A stretch of 64,000 bases of DNA from Flavivirga amylovorans (GTDB lineage: Bacteria; Bacteroidota; Bacteroidia; Flavobacteriales; Flavobacteriaceae): positions 620,001 through 684,000 of the forward strand of contig NZ_JAUOEM010000001.1 of assembly GCF_030540875.1 (NCBI RefSeq), given 5' to 3'. The first letter of the stretch is position 1. Every line of letters begins with the position of its first letter. Below are positions 53,801 to 62,558 of the stretch, piece by piece. The translations under genes and the position numbers were made by a program. The notes beneath the pieces are model-generated. The model saw nothing but the letters and a program-made list of their open reading frames with translations. It was not told the origin of the DNA and did no database searches.

Positions 53801-54481
53801 ATGAAGTGCAAGGTATGTGATAAAAAATGTATTAAGAATGGCTTCCAAGCTAATGGAGTGCAACGGTATTTTTGTAGGTTATGTAAAAAAAGTACTCAAA
53901 AAAGGTATACCTATAAATCCTACCAAAAGCACACAAACAAATTAATTTATAGACTGATTGTTAATAGCTGTGGTATTAATGATATATCAAGGGTTTTGAG
54001 AATCTCAAGACATACCGTAAAAAAGCGTCTTTTATATCTTTCAAAACAAACAAAACGCCCAGCTTTATTTGAACATCAGCAATCGTATGAAATTGATGAA
54101 ATGTATGCTAGGATAAAGAATAAAAAGCATAGATATTGGATAACTTATGCCATAAATAGAAAAACTAAAACTATAGTTGCTCTTTATATTGGTAAGAGAA
54201 AAGCAAAACATATTGCTAATGTGGTAAATAGGATATTGCTTCTTAATCCTAAACGAATTTATTCAGACCATTTTAGTTCTTACAAAAAGCTAATTCCTAA
54301 AAATATTCACAGGGCAGGAAAATCACTCACCAATCATATTGAACGCTTACATCTTAATTTAAGAACACACTTAAAATGTTTGAGTAGAAAAACCATTTGT
54401 TTTACTAAATCCTTAAAAACTTTAGAGGCTATTGTTAGGCTATACTTTTGGGGTAACACAATAAACTTTAAATATGTTTAA
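53801..54481 (+). CDS. IS1-family transposase-like protein
   Basis: 226 residues in one frame, the usual length for a fused InsAB-type IS1 transposase. It has an N-terminal zinc ribbon (C3, C6, C25, C28), a helix-turn-helix near 57-80 (INDISRVLRISRHTVKKRLL) and an intact DDE set: D99 (YEIDEMYA), D156 (IYSDHFSSY) and E181 (NHIERLHL). I find no clear terminal inverted repeats or target-site duplication. The 3' end overlaps the start of the next gene by 8 bp, and the promoter is the array shared with the secretion genes. It may be a domesticated transposase, or an IS whose right end has been lost. Confidence 0.85.
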   Translation: MKCKVCDKKCIKNGFQANGVQRYFCRLCKKSTQKRYTYKSYQKHTNKLIYRLIVNSCGINDISRVLRISRHTVKKRLLYLSKQTKRPALFEHQQSYEIDEMYARIKNKKHRYWITYAINRKTKTIVALYIGKRKAKHIANVVNRILLLNPKRIYSDHFSSYKKLIPKNIHRAGKSLTNHIERLHLNLRTHLKCLSRKTICFTKSLKTLEAIVRLYFWGNTINFKYV

Positions 54482-55232
54482 TATAAAAAAGCTTAAAATA
54501 CAGGTATTTAAAATGTGTTTATCAATCAGCATAACATGCTTTATAGTAAGCTGTAAAACCATCTCTTTACAATCTTATCAAACTAAAACAACTCAGCAAA
54601 TAACCGTTGGAAGCATTGGTACAGACAAAGATTTTTTGTTACAACAAGAATTTAATAGTGCTGCAGTTCCAAAATATGTAGAACCTATAAAATTAGCAGT
54701 AAGTATTAAACCATTTACAAAACAAACTTTTAAAAATTTCACAAAAGCAAAAGCGTTACAATCAGCCAAAGTAAAAATTAACTATATAGATTCTATTGCA
54801 AATAAACCCAAATATATTGAACTGCAAATAGCAGATAAAGTAAGCATTATAAATGCTTTTAACCGTAAAGACAATGAGGATATAAAAAATTATTTAAGCC
54901 ATAATCAAAATACGAATGTGGTAATTAGTATTTCTATGGCTTTAAATGAAAACGATTTAAATAATGTAACGAAAGCTAATGCTGTTTTTTTGGTAGAAGA
55001 TATTCGTAAAACTTATGCATTACAGTTATATGAAGCCAACAAAAAGACAGGAACCATAGTTTTTAACGACGGTATTGTGTTTGGTTATAAAACGGCTAAT
55101 TGTTGCTGGCAAGAAAACAATAAATACCAACTTAATATCGTAGATCTGGTAACCACATTTAATAGTTGCCCCAATAACACTTATCGTTATTCTAAACGAG
55201 CAAAAAAGAAAATTAATTATTATAAACTGTAG
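54474..55232 (+). CDS. Lipoprotein of unknown function at the head of the right arm
   Basis: 252 residues. A basic N-region, then the hydrophobic MCLSISITCFIVSC with lipobox cysteine C27. A second possible start is the ATG at 54513, which still gives the same lipobox. The mature protein is Lys/Asn-rich, with no domain I recognise and a Cys-Cys pair in ANCCWQE. Position before the GspC/PilP-like gene suggests a pilotin-like or outer-membrane accessory role for the secretin, which is inference. The start overlaps the transposase-like gene by 8 bp, so translation is probably coupled. Confidence 0.72.
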   Translation: MFNIKKLKIQVFKMCLSISITCFIVSCKTISLQSYQTKTTQQITVGSIGTDKDFLLQQEFNSAAVPKYVEPIKLAVSIKPFTKQTFKNFTKAKALQSAKVKINYIDSIANKPKYIELQIADKVSIINAFNRKDNEDIKNYLSHNQNTNVVISISMALNENDLNNVTKANAVFLVEDIRKTYALQLYEANKKTGTIVFNDGIVFGYKTANCCWQENNKYQLNIVDLVTTFNSCPNNTYRYSKRAKKKINYYKL

Positions 55233-55236
55233 TAAA

Positions 55237-55596
55237 ATGAAACTTTATATAAAAGCATTGTTTGTTGTGTTTTGTATGATATCTTGCGATGACATTATTG
55301 AAGTTGAAGACATCTCAAATAAAGAAGTTATTGCTTTAGCACCATCAAATGATGTGGTATTAAAAGCTACCGAAGTGATATTTACTTGGGAAGTTCTTGA
55401 AGATGCCGAAACGTATCATTTGCAAATAGCCACCCCAACTTTTGAAAACGCACAACAAATAGTAAAAGATAGTATACTAGTAGGAACTAGTTTTTTAACA
55501 ACATTAGACTTTAAAGACTATCAGTGGCGTATACGAGCAGAAAACTCAGGATATATAACTAGTTATACACAACAAAGTTTTAGAGTTGAAGAGTAA
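55237..55596 (+). CDS. Small FN3-like lipoprotein
   Basis: 119 residues with lipobox CMISC (C17). The mature part has a fibronectin-III/SusE-N-like beta-sandwich pattern: LAPSNDVVLKATEVIFTWEV, AETYHLQIATPTF, then YQWRIRAEN. It lies 4 bp after the previous lipoprotein gene and overlaps the next gene by 11 bp. It could support the secretin or bind a secreted substrate at the outer membrane. The function is not known. Confidence 0.72.
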   Translation: MKLYIKALFVVFCMISCDDIIEVEDISNKEVIALAPSNDVVLKATEVIFTWEVLEDAETYHLQIATPTFENAQQIVKDSILVGTSFLTTLDFKDYQWRIRAENSGYITSYTQQSFRVEE

Positions 55597-56050
55597 AACA
55601 AAAACATATACGTTATTAGGTTTGGTTTTAGCTATATGGGGTATTGTTGGATATAGAATTATATTAACTATCAAACCTACGGAACCTAACACTTCCAAAC
55701 AAAATATTAATGTCGCTTTTAACCCAAAGATAAATACGAAAGTTGATACGTTTTCAATTCAACCGCTAGATAGGGATCCTTTTTTAGGTATTTTGCATAA
55801 AAAAAGAAATCCTATTTCAAATACTAAAAAAGCGGTGTTAAAAACGCCTATTCTTTGGCCATCTTTGGTATATCATGGTGTCATTTTAAAACAAGACAGC
55901 AAAGAAAAAGTTTGTGTGCTTTCTATTAATGAAAAACAACACATTATAAAAGTAGGACAAAACATAGAGAACGTCAAGTTATTAAAGGCAAACAGCAAAG
56001 AAGCTTCAGTAATTTTTAAAGGACAAAGAAAGACTATAACAAAATTATGA
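55586..56050 (+). CDS. GspC/PilP-like inner-membrane protein
   Basis: 154 residues: membrane helix at about 8-28 (LLGLVLAIWGIVGYRIIL), a flexible linker, then PLDRDPFLGILHKKRNP and a C-terminal PilP/HR-type beta domain (LVYHGVILKQDSKEKVCVLS, then IIKVGQNIENVKLL). Such proteins connect the inner platform to the secretin. Overlaps with both neighbours (11 bp and 4 bp) show a compact operon. Confidence 0.7.
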   Translation: MKSKTKTYTLLGLVLAIWGIVGYRIILTIKPTEPNTSKQNINVAFNPKINTKVDTFSIQPLDRDPFLGILHKKRNPISNTKKAVLKTPILWPSLVYHGVILKQDSKEKVCVLSINEKQHIIKVGQNIENVKLLKANSKEASVIFKGQRKTITKL

Positions 56051-57324
56051 TGTTGCAAAAAATAAAGGCAGGCGCATTACAATTCACCATGTTCATTGTG
56101 GTTGTGATTGCCCTGTTATTAACAGCATGTATCATTTTAATTGACACCCATAAACGTTTTAATATTCAAACGGATTTTGTTTTAGAAACCATAGAAAACA
56201 CTAATAAAGGTATTGATTATGTTCTTCAAAATAAGACCCCACTAAGTGACTCTATTACTATTAATTTAGAAGATGAAGATTATAAAACTGTAAGTGTTCA
56301 CCGAGACTATTGGGGCGTTTTTGAAAAAGTAATAGCAATAGCTACTATAAAAACAAACCGATTTAAGAAGGTAGCACTCATTGGAGCACTACAACCAAAA
56401 ATTAATAGAACCTCCTTATATGTTGAAGATAAAAACAAACCATTAGTGTTAGTAGGTAATACCAAAATACGTGGCGTTGCTTATTTACCAAAACAAGGTG
56501 TTAGAACTGGTAATATTTCTGGTCATTCTTTTTATGGAAATCAACTTATTTATGGAGTAACCAGAACTAGTAGTAAACTTCCAGAACTATTAGATGAAAC
56601 TCGAAACCAGATTAAAACCATTCAAAATCAAATAGGTACTATAAACCAAAATCAGTTTCTTGATTTAAATAGAAGTAATAGCTTTAAAAACTCTTTTTTA
56701 AATCCTTTGCAAGTGATTTATAGTCATACTGATGTTCATTTAATAGGAGTATCTCTTAAGGGACATATTTTGGTACAATCAAAAACTAAAATAATTGTTG
56801 ATGCAAACTCAAACTTAAAAGATATAGTTTTAGTAGCTCCGGAAATTGAAATTAAAAGCAACACAAAAGGGACTTTTCAAGCTATAGCTACAAAAGGAAT
56901 AACGATAGGTAAAAATTGTACGTTAAATTATCCATCGGCATTAATTTTAAATGAAGATTTAAAAAATAAAATACCTGCAGAAAACACGAACAATCAAAAA
57001 CAAACACCTTTGGTAAAAGTTGCAAAGGGTTCAACTTTAAAAGGATTTATTGTTTATTTAGGAGAAACGAAAAACTACAAAGCTCAAGTTTTTATTGATG
57101 ATCAAGCGCTTATTTTGGGTGAAATATATTGCAATAGAAACCTAGAGTTATTAGGAACTGTTTATGGTAGCGTGTTTGTCTCAAATTTTATAGCGAATCA
57201 ATCTGGGTCGTCGTATCAAAACCATATTTATAATGGAACCATAATCGTTGATGATTTGGCTCAGGAATATATAGGTTTATCCTTTAAAAATTCTAAAAAA
57301 GGTGTAATGACATGGTTATACTAA
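56047..57324 (+). CDS. PilX/GspK-like pseudopilin or assembly protein
   Basis: 425 residues. The N-terminus, a short basic leader then GALQFTMFIVVVIALLLTAC, resembles the PilX/GspK pilin-like helix but lacks the Glu at position 5. The large remainder contains a right-handed beta-helix or bactofilin-like region (about 225-400: VHLIGVSLKGHILVQSKTK, LKDIVLVAPEIEIKSNTKG, GEIYCNRNLELLGTVYGS). It may sit at the pseudopilus tip. The family call is tentative; the position between GspC-like and minor pseudopilin genes supports it. Confidence 0.65.
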   Translation: MMLQKIKAGALQFTMFIVVVIALLLTACIILIDTHKRFNIQTDFVLETIENTNKGIDYVLQNKTPLSDSITINLEDEDYKTVSVHRDYWGVFEKVIAIATIKTNRFKKVALIGALQPKINRTSLYVEDKNKPLVLVGNTKIRGVAYLPKQGVRTGNISGHSFYGNQLIYGVTRTSSKLPELLDETRNQIKTIQNQIGTINQNQFLDLNRSNSFKNSFLNPLQVIYSHTDVHLIGVSLKGHILVQSKTKIIVDANSNLKDIVLVAPEIEIKSNTKGTFQAIATKGITIGKNCTLNYPSALILNEDLKNKIPAENTNNQKQTPLVKVAKGSTLKGFIVYLGETKNYKAQVFIDDQALILGEIYCNRNLELLGTVYGSVFVSNFIANQSGSSYQNHIYNGTIIVDDLAQEYIGLSFKNSKKGVMTWLY

Positions 57325-57647
57325 AAAAGATAAGAGCCTCTACACTTATGGAAACTTTGGTTGCTACGGTGCTGATTGTAGTCGTGTTTATGATTTCTAG
57401 TATGATATTAAATAATTTATTTTCAAATACCATTAAGAATAATACAAGAACTATAGATACCCATTTAAATGAGTTAGAATATTTATACATCAATGAGCAA
57501 TTGGAAATACCATATCAAGATGATTTTAATAATTGGGAAGTTTCAATTACAGAGTATAAAGAAAATCAATCAAATAAAATTGAGTTTGAAGCTATAAATA
57601 GAACTATAAACAAAACCGTAACTAAAACTATAGGTGAAAAGCAATAA
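57312..57647 (+). CDS. Minor pseudopilin (PilV/GspI-like)
   Basis: 111 residues with a type IV pilin leader: KKIRA, then STLMETLVATVLIVVVFMIS with Glu at position +5 after the predicted cut (Ala/Ser). A short globular domain follows. The start overlaps the upstream gene by 13 bp. Substrate for the prepilin peptidase encoded at 43075-43563. Confidence 0.8.
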   Translation: MVILKKIRASTLMETLVATVLIVVVFMISSMILNNLFSNTIKNNTRTIDTHLNELEYLYINEQLEIPYQDDFNNWEVSITEYKENQSNKIEFEAINRTINKTVTKTIGEKQ

Positions 57648-58098
57648 TAAAATACAAGCTTTTACATTAAGTGAAATGATAGTCGTATTAATATTGACTA
57701 GTATAGTGATAGGCTTAGCCTTTTCTGTTTTGTCTTTAGTCCAAAAACATATTACTGGGATTCAAAGTAACTTTATTCATAATACTGAGATTAATAAACT
57801 GGAACAGTCACTATGGATAGATTTTAATCGATACACAAAAATAGAATATGATGCTTTGCAAGATGAAATAAAATTTAGTAATCATATTGATTCTTTACAC
57901 TACCAATTTCATGAGACATATATCATTAAAAACAGGGATACTTTGAACATTCAACTTCAAAATAAATTATTCTTTTTTGATGGTGACATTATTGAGTCTG
58001 GGCTAATAGATGCAATAAAACTTCAAACTTCAAAGCTTTTTCAAAGTCAAAAACTATTTGTCTTTAAAAAAAATGATGCAACACCTTTTATAAACTGA
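57634..58098 (+). CDS. Minor pseudopilin (PilW/GspJ-like)
   Basis: 154 residues with a canonical prepilin helix: leader ending NKIQA, then FTLSEMIVVLILTSIVIGLA with Glu at +5. The C-terminal domain is short for GspJ/PilW. It overlaps the previous gene by 14 bp and the GspF gene by one base. Likely part of the pseudopilus tip complex with the preceding protein. Confidence 0.83.
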   Translation: MKSNNKIQAFTLSEMIVVLILTSIVIGLAFSVLSLVQKHITGIQSNFIHNTEINKLEQSLWIDFNRYTKIEYDALQDEIKFSNHIDSLHYQFHETYIIKNRDTLNIQLQNKLFFFDGDIIESGLIDAIKLQTSKLFQSQKLFVFKKNDATPFIN

Positions 58099-59231
58099 TG
58101 GGATTTCAATTGGATAACATAGTAACTCAAAGACCAGTACTAAAAGAGGAATCTGAAAAAACCTCTTTTTTAAAAAAGGAGATTGTTTTATTTAATAAAG
58201 CATTTTCCAACAAGGTAAAGGAAGATTTCTATATTGAACTAAGCGTTTTATTAAAAGCAGGTATTAGTTTGAAAGATGGTTTAGAACTCATCCAAAATTC
58301 GCAAAAGAAAAAACAAAATCAAGAAATTTTAAATATAATTTCCAATAACATTGTTTCAGGACAAAGTTTATCTGAAGCATTAAAAGTTCAAAAGCAATTT
58401 ACAGATTATGAGTATTATTCTATTAAAATAGGAGAGGAAACAGGAACGCTATTTCAAGTCACAGAACAATTGGGAAGTTTTTTTTCTAGGAAGAATGAAC
58501 AACGAAGAAATTTAATAAGTGCTTTAACGTATCCAGTTATTATTTTAAGCACTGCTGTTTTAGTTGTGGCTTTTATGCTAAGGTTTGTAGTACCTATGTT
58601 TCAAGATATATTTACACAGCAAAACGTTGAGTTACCTGCTATTACTAAATTAATTATTAGTGCTTCAGAATTTGTAGGCGACTATGGATGGCTGATCCTT
58701 TTGGGTATATTACTTTTAATAGTATCTAAATCCTTTTTTAATAAAAAGAAACGTTTTAAACAGTTTAAAGACACTGTTATTCTAAAACTCCCTTTTATTG
58801 GCAACTTTGTTAAACTTATCTATTTATCGCAGTTTACGCAAGCGGTATCGCTATTAACAGCCTCAAAAGTTCCTGTAGTTAATAGTATTCAATTAGTAAA
58901 ACAAATGATTGATTTCTATCCGTTACAACATGCTTTAGAAAGTGTGAAACAGCATATATTAAAAGGGCAATCGTTAAGCAAAAGTTTAAGCCAACATAAA
59001 CTATTTGATAATAAAATGATTGCTTTAGTAAAAGTAGCTGAGGAAACTAACCAAACCGAGTATATTTTTGATAGACTTAATATGCAATATAATACTCAAG
59101 TACAACAACAATCTAAAATGTTATCTACTATTATGGAACCTTTTATTATTTTAATTGTGGGTGTTCTGGTTGGAGTAATTTTAATAGCAATGTATTTGCC
59201 AATGTTTAAATTGAGTAGTGTAATGGGGTGA
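58098..59231 (+). CDS. GspF/PilC-type inner-membrane platform protein
   Basis: 377 residues with the two T2SSF repeats: the first, about 45-170, has FYIELSVLLKAGISLKDGLE and YYSIKIGEETGTLFQVTEQL; the second, about 245-365, has FTQAVSLLTASKVPVVNSIQ and MIALVKVAEETNQTEYIFD. Membrane helices lie near 145-165, 195-215 and 345-370. It anchors the ATPase and pseudopilus in the inner membrane. Last gene of the right arm. It is the only GspF in the window, which shows that the two arms complement each other. Confidence 0.92.
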   Translation: MGFQLDNIVTQRPVLKEESEKTSFLKKEIVLFNKAFSNKVKEDFYIELSVLLKAGISLKDGLELIQNSQKKKQNQEILNIISNNIVSGQSLSEALKVQKQFTDYEYYSIKIGEETGTLFQVTEQLGSFFSRKNEQRRNLISALTYPVIILSTAVLVVAFMLRFVVPMFQDIFTQQNVELPAITKLIISASEFVGDYGWLILLGILLLIVSKSFFNKKKRFKQFKDTVILKLPFIGNFVKLIYLSQFTQAVSLLTASKVPVVNSIQLVKQMIDFYPLQHALESVKQHILKGQSLSKSLSQHKLFDNKMIALVKVAEETNQTEYIFDRLNMQYNTQVQQQSKMLSTIMEPFIILIVGVLVGVILIAMYLPMFKLSSVMG

Positions 59232-59404
59232 AATATGAATGAAGCTCAAACTTTTAGACTCTATAACACTCTTTGGCATTACTTCTATTAAAAATAAATC
59301 AAGGATGAAACACTCTATTGCTCTATAAAGTCTTATATAGTAGCAAACTATGTGCTAGAATAAGTTGCACGATATTATTTTCTACGTTGATCATATTACG
59401 ATAA

Positions 59405-59569
59405 ATGTCAAATAGAGAGGTACTAACAGAAATTGATATTGATTTTATTGGGGTAGATTTTAATGAAAATAACAAACTACGTAATGCCGGGGTTAAAAAA
59501 GTTATCAAGAATTACGTAGAACCTCATAAAATAATGAGTTTAATTGAAAAAAGCATACCAGTTAATTAG
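59405..59569 (+). CDS. Small open reading frame, possibly a fragment
   Basis: 54 residues starting MSNREVLTEIDIDFIGVDFN and ending IEKSIPVN. The composition looks like real protein (charged, helical C-terminus), but there is no recognisable domain and an in-frame stop immediately precedes the ATG. It may be the tail of a decayed gene. The rest of the 440-bp interval 59232-59671 shows no other feature I can support. Confidence 0.3.
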   Translation: MSNREVLTEIDIDFIGVDFNENNKLRNAGVKKVIKNYVEPHKIMSLIEKSIPVN

Positions 59570-59671
59570 AAGAATCACCTTTTTTAATAAACTTTGTTGC
59601 TGGAATTCTGGTTTGATGGTTGTGGACATTTATGTTTAAGTATGAACCATCCTATTTTTACATTAAAACGC

Positions 59672-60271
59672 CTAGCAATTTTTGTATTTATCGTTTAAAC
59701 CTATATTTTGTAAAATCATGGGAATGATTTTTTCTAAACGCGTTTGTTTGGTTGCTTCTCGTTTTGCACTATCAATATAGTTACAATATTCTCTTTGTTT
59801 ATAGGGAGATAAAGTTTCAAAACTATTTTTTAAATCGGTGTTTTTTGTAAACAAATCTTTTAATTCTTTAGGAATAACGGTTTCCTTTTTACTGCGATCC
59901 GGTTTTATTTCTTTGCCTAGTTTTTGGTTTTCAATAGCTTCTTTAACGTATGCTAAAACAATGTGTTTGTCTATTTCTGTAATAGACTCAAAACGCATTT
60001 GTCTTAACGCTTTCGTTTTACTTTCTTGCGCGTTTACGAGTAAATTATACTCATCTTTAAGAAAGACACCATTGAAAAACCAAATTCCAAAATGATTTTT
60101 AAATGCACCTAAACCCAAAACATTCTTGCCGTTTATTGTATAAACTGGAGCACTCCATTTTATGGTTTCAATACATTCAGTAGTATTAATAATATCTCGC
60201 AACATGATCAGTGCTTCACTAAAATGAGCATGTTCCTCAATATATTCTTCAACGGAATAGATTTTTTTCAT
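59672..60271 (-). CDS. YdeI/OmpD-associated family protein (DUF1801 plus OmdA)
   Basis: 199 residues. The N-terminal DUF1801-type domain has ECIETIKWSAPVYTINGKNV and ALGAFKNHFGIWFFNGVF-like sequence (residues about 30-75). The C-terminal OmdA-type helix bundle has IPKELKDLFTKNTDLKNSFE and SPYKQREYCNYIDSAKREAT. Common in Bacteroidota as a cytoplasmic protein of unknown role. Single gene. Confidence 0.85.
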   Translation of the reverse strand: MKKIYSVEEYIEEHAHFSEALIMLRDIINTTECIETIKWSAPVYTINGKNVLGLGAFKNHFGIWFFNGVFLKDEYNLLVNAQESKTKALRQMRFESITEIDKHIVLAYVKEAIENQKLGKEIKPDRSKKETVIPKELKDLFTKNTDLKNSFETLSPYKQREYCNYIDSAKREATKQTRLEKIIPMILQNIGLNDKYKNC

Positions 60272-60309
60272 TAGCTATTTTGAAGACTTGTTTAATAGTT
60301 ACTAAGTTA

Positions 60310-60339
60310 ATAAAAAAAAGCTACTCGTTAAAGTAGCTT
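60310..60339 (-). terminator. Terminator of the yceI-like gene
   Basis: On the minus strand AAGCTAC and GTAGCTT (60339-60333 and 60325-60319) form a hairpin followed by a run of eight T, 25 bp after the YceI stop. Confidence 0.85.
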
Positions 60340-60363
60340 GTATGGTAAGGAATAGTATTTTTA

Positions 60364-60987
60364 TTAGTTTTTACGAAGAAAGGTGCTAACTTCTATAGCA
60401 ACATCTTCCCAAGTCTTACTTACACCATCAGCTCCTTTGTGTAAATCAAAACAAGCTTTATTGATCGATTCTAAAGCGCCTAAAGCATTCCAGTCTTTAA
60501 GGTTCATGGTACCGGTCATACTTACACGTCTACTATCAGTTATACTAACAGCTAATGGTAAATCGTTAGTCACACCATTCATGGTAATTGAAGCAATACA
60601 TGTATCATTGGTATACTTAATAGTACCTTTTAAAAACTCAGTATCTAACATGGCTCCAAAGAAAAACTCTTTTAATTTTGCATCTCGACTCTCGTCTTTT
60701 GTAATGAGACTACTAATTGGTATTGAGAAGGTTAAATTGTTCAAAGCTTTATGAGGCGTTGTACCTTCTTTAGTTTCAAAATTTAAAACTGAAAATTCAC
60801 CTCCAACACCTTTCTTTTCAGTGGTCTTGTAAGCGGTCCATTTTACTGATGTTGCTTCGGGTTTAACTACAAATTTTTCTGTTGCTTCTACTGGGGTAGA
60901 TGGATCCGTATTAGGGTCTTTTTTTTCTTGTTTACATGAAGCTGATACTACAGAAACAAGGATTAACAATGCGATTATTCTTTTCAT
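60364..60987 (-). CDS. YceI-family lipoprotein
   Basis: 207 residues with lipobox VVSASC (C18), a Lys/Pro/Asp-rich linker to about residue 40, then the YceI lipocalin-like barrel: ATSVKWTAYKTTEKKGVGGE, a SRDAKLKEFFFGAMLDTEFL block, and a C-terminal GADGVSKTWEDVAIEV strand. YceI proteins bind isoprenoid-type lipids, and the envelope role is unclear. Single gene, divergent from the HemN-like gene. Confidence 0.9.
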   Translation of the reverse strand: MKRIIALLILVSVVSASCKQEKKDPNTDPSTPVEATEKFVVKPEATSVKWTAYKTTEKKGVGGEFSVLNFETKEGTTPHKALNNLTFSIPISSLITKDESRDAKLKEFFFGAMLDTEFLKGTIKYTNDTCIASITMNGVTNDLPLAVSITDSRRVSMTGTMNLKDWNALGALESINKACFDLHKGADGVSKTWEDVAIEVSTFLRKN

Positions 60988-61085
60988 TCTTTTAATTTTT
61001 TTAGAGATGTGAAATTAAACTAATAAAAATCGAATTGCAAATATTCGCTATGACATATATCATATTTTTAAAGCCTACGATACTA

Positions 61086-61093
61086 TACTTTTG
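61086..61093 (+). promoter_or_regulatory. Promoter -7 element of the hemN-like gene
   Basis: TACTTTTG fits TAnnTTTG, 17 bp before the start codon, giving a very short leader. Confidence 0.5.
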
Positions 61094-61110
61094 AACTATA
61101 AAAGTTAGGT

Positions 61111-62475
61111 ATGTTAAGTTCATTAGTAAATAAGTATAATATTGCTGGGCCTCGTTATACGAGTTATCCAACTGTTCCTTACTGGAATAATGAGACATTT
61201 TCTCTAAAAAAATGGAAGAGATCTTTAATAGAATCTTTCAAAGAAAGTAATTCTGAAGAAGGAATAAGTCTCTACATTCACTTACCATATTGCGAGAGTT
61301 TGTGCACGTTTTGTGGGTGTAACAAGCGTATTACTAAACAACATAGTGTGGAATCACCTTATATAACTGCTGTTTTAAAAGAATGGGATTTATATTTAGA
61401 GTTATTCGATGAAAAGCCAATAATTAAAGAATTGCATTTAGGAGGTGGTACACCAACTTTTTTTAGTCCTGAAAACTTACAGCGATTAATTCATGGTATT
61501 TTAAGAAGATCTACTCTTGCAAATAACCATGAGTTTAGCTTTGAGGGACATCCAAATAATACCACTAGAGAACATTTACAAACACTTTACGATGTTGGCT
61601 TTAGACGAGTAAGCTATGGCGTTCAAGATTATAACGAAACAGTACAAAAAGCAATACATAGAATTCAGCCTTTTGAAAATGTAAAACGTGCTACCGATAT
61701 GGCTAGAGATATTGGTTATACTTCGGTTGGTCATGATATCATTTTTGGGCTACCATTTCAAACTTTAGGGGATGTAAAAGAAACTATTTTAAAAACGAAA
61801 ACATTATTACCAGATAGATTAGCTTTTTATAGTTACGCACATGTACCATGGATTAAAGGTAATGGACAACGAGGGTTTAATGATTCCGATTTGCCTGCTG
61901 CTGAGTTAAAAAGACAACAATATGAATTGGGAAAACAATTACTTTCTGAAGTTGGTTATAGTGAAATAGGTATGGATCATTTTGCATTGACTACCGATTC
62001 ATTATTCAAGTCTATGACACATGGTAGTTTACATAGGAATTTCATGGGATATACTGCATCTAAAACACAAGCTATGATTGGCTTGGGTGTATCATCAATT
62101 AGTGATAGTTGGTATGGATTTGCTCAAAATGTTAAAAGTATTGAAGCTTATTATGATTTATTAAAGGATGATATTTTGCCAGTTTATAGAGGGCATATTC
62201 TCAATGAAGAAGATCTAATTATCAGAAAACATATTCTTAATTTAATGTGTCGTTTTAAAACAACCTGGACTCAAGATCATCTTTATTTTGACGAATTACC
62301 AGAAGTTATGATCCGATTAAAAGAAATGGAAATAGACGGTTTACTAAATATGAGTTCAAATACCATTGAGATAACTAAAAAAGGACAGCCGTTTGTTAGG
62401 AACATCTGTATGGCTTTCGATGTATTATTGCAAAGAAAACAACCAGATACCCAGTTATTTTCAATGACAGTTTAA
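61111..62475 (+). CDS. hemN: Oxygen-independent coproporphyrinogen III oxidase
   Basis: 454 residues. Radical SAM cluster motif C61-x3-C65-x2-C68 plus C70 (PYCESLCTFCGC), the conserved RYTSYPT at about 15-21, the glycine-rich LGGGTPTFF, and the HemN-specific block IGLGVSSISDSWYGFAQN. It decarboxylates coproporphyrinogen III without oxygen during haem synthesis. Length matches true HemN rather than the shorter HemW. The preceding short leader gives no sign of FNR-type control that I can see. Confidence 0.93.
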   Translation: MLSSLVNKYNIAGPRYTSYPTVPYWNNETFSLKKWKRSLIESFKESNSEEGISLYIHLPYCESLCTFCGCNKRITKQHSVESPYITAVLKEWDLYLELFDEKPIIKELHLGGGTPTFFSPENLQRLIHGILRRSTLANNHEFSFEGHPNNTTREHLQTLYDVGFRRVSYGVQDYNETVQKAIHRIQPFENVKRATDMARDIGYTSVGHDIIFGLPFQTLGDVKETILKTKTLLPDRLAFYSYAHVPWIKGNGQRGFNDSDLPAAELKRQQYELGKQLLSEVGYSEIGMDHFALTTDSLFKSMTHGSLHRNFMGYTASKTQAMIGLGVSSISDSWYGFAQNVKSIEAYYDLLKDDILPVYRGHILNEEDLIIRKHILNLMCRFKTTWTQDHLYFDELPEVMIRLKEMEIDGLLNMSSNTIEITKKGQPFVRNICMAFDVLLQRKQPDTQLFSMTV

Positions 62476-62558
62476 TTTAAAGAATGCTTGATGCTTGAGA
62501 AGAGATGTATATTAATATTAACCTCTCCGTTTAAAAGGGGAACTTAAATCTACAAATT

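Noticed and set aside
53801-54481. Complete IS1 insertion sequence with both ends
   Set aside because: I could not find matching terminal inverted repeats or a target duplication, and the right end would lie inside the next gene, so only the transposase-like gene is reported.
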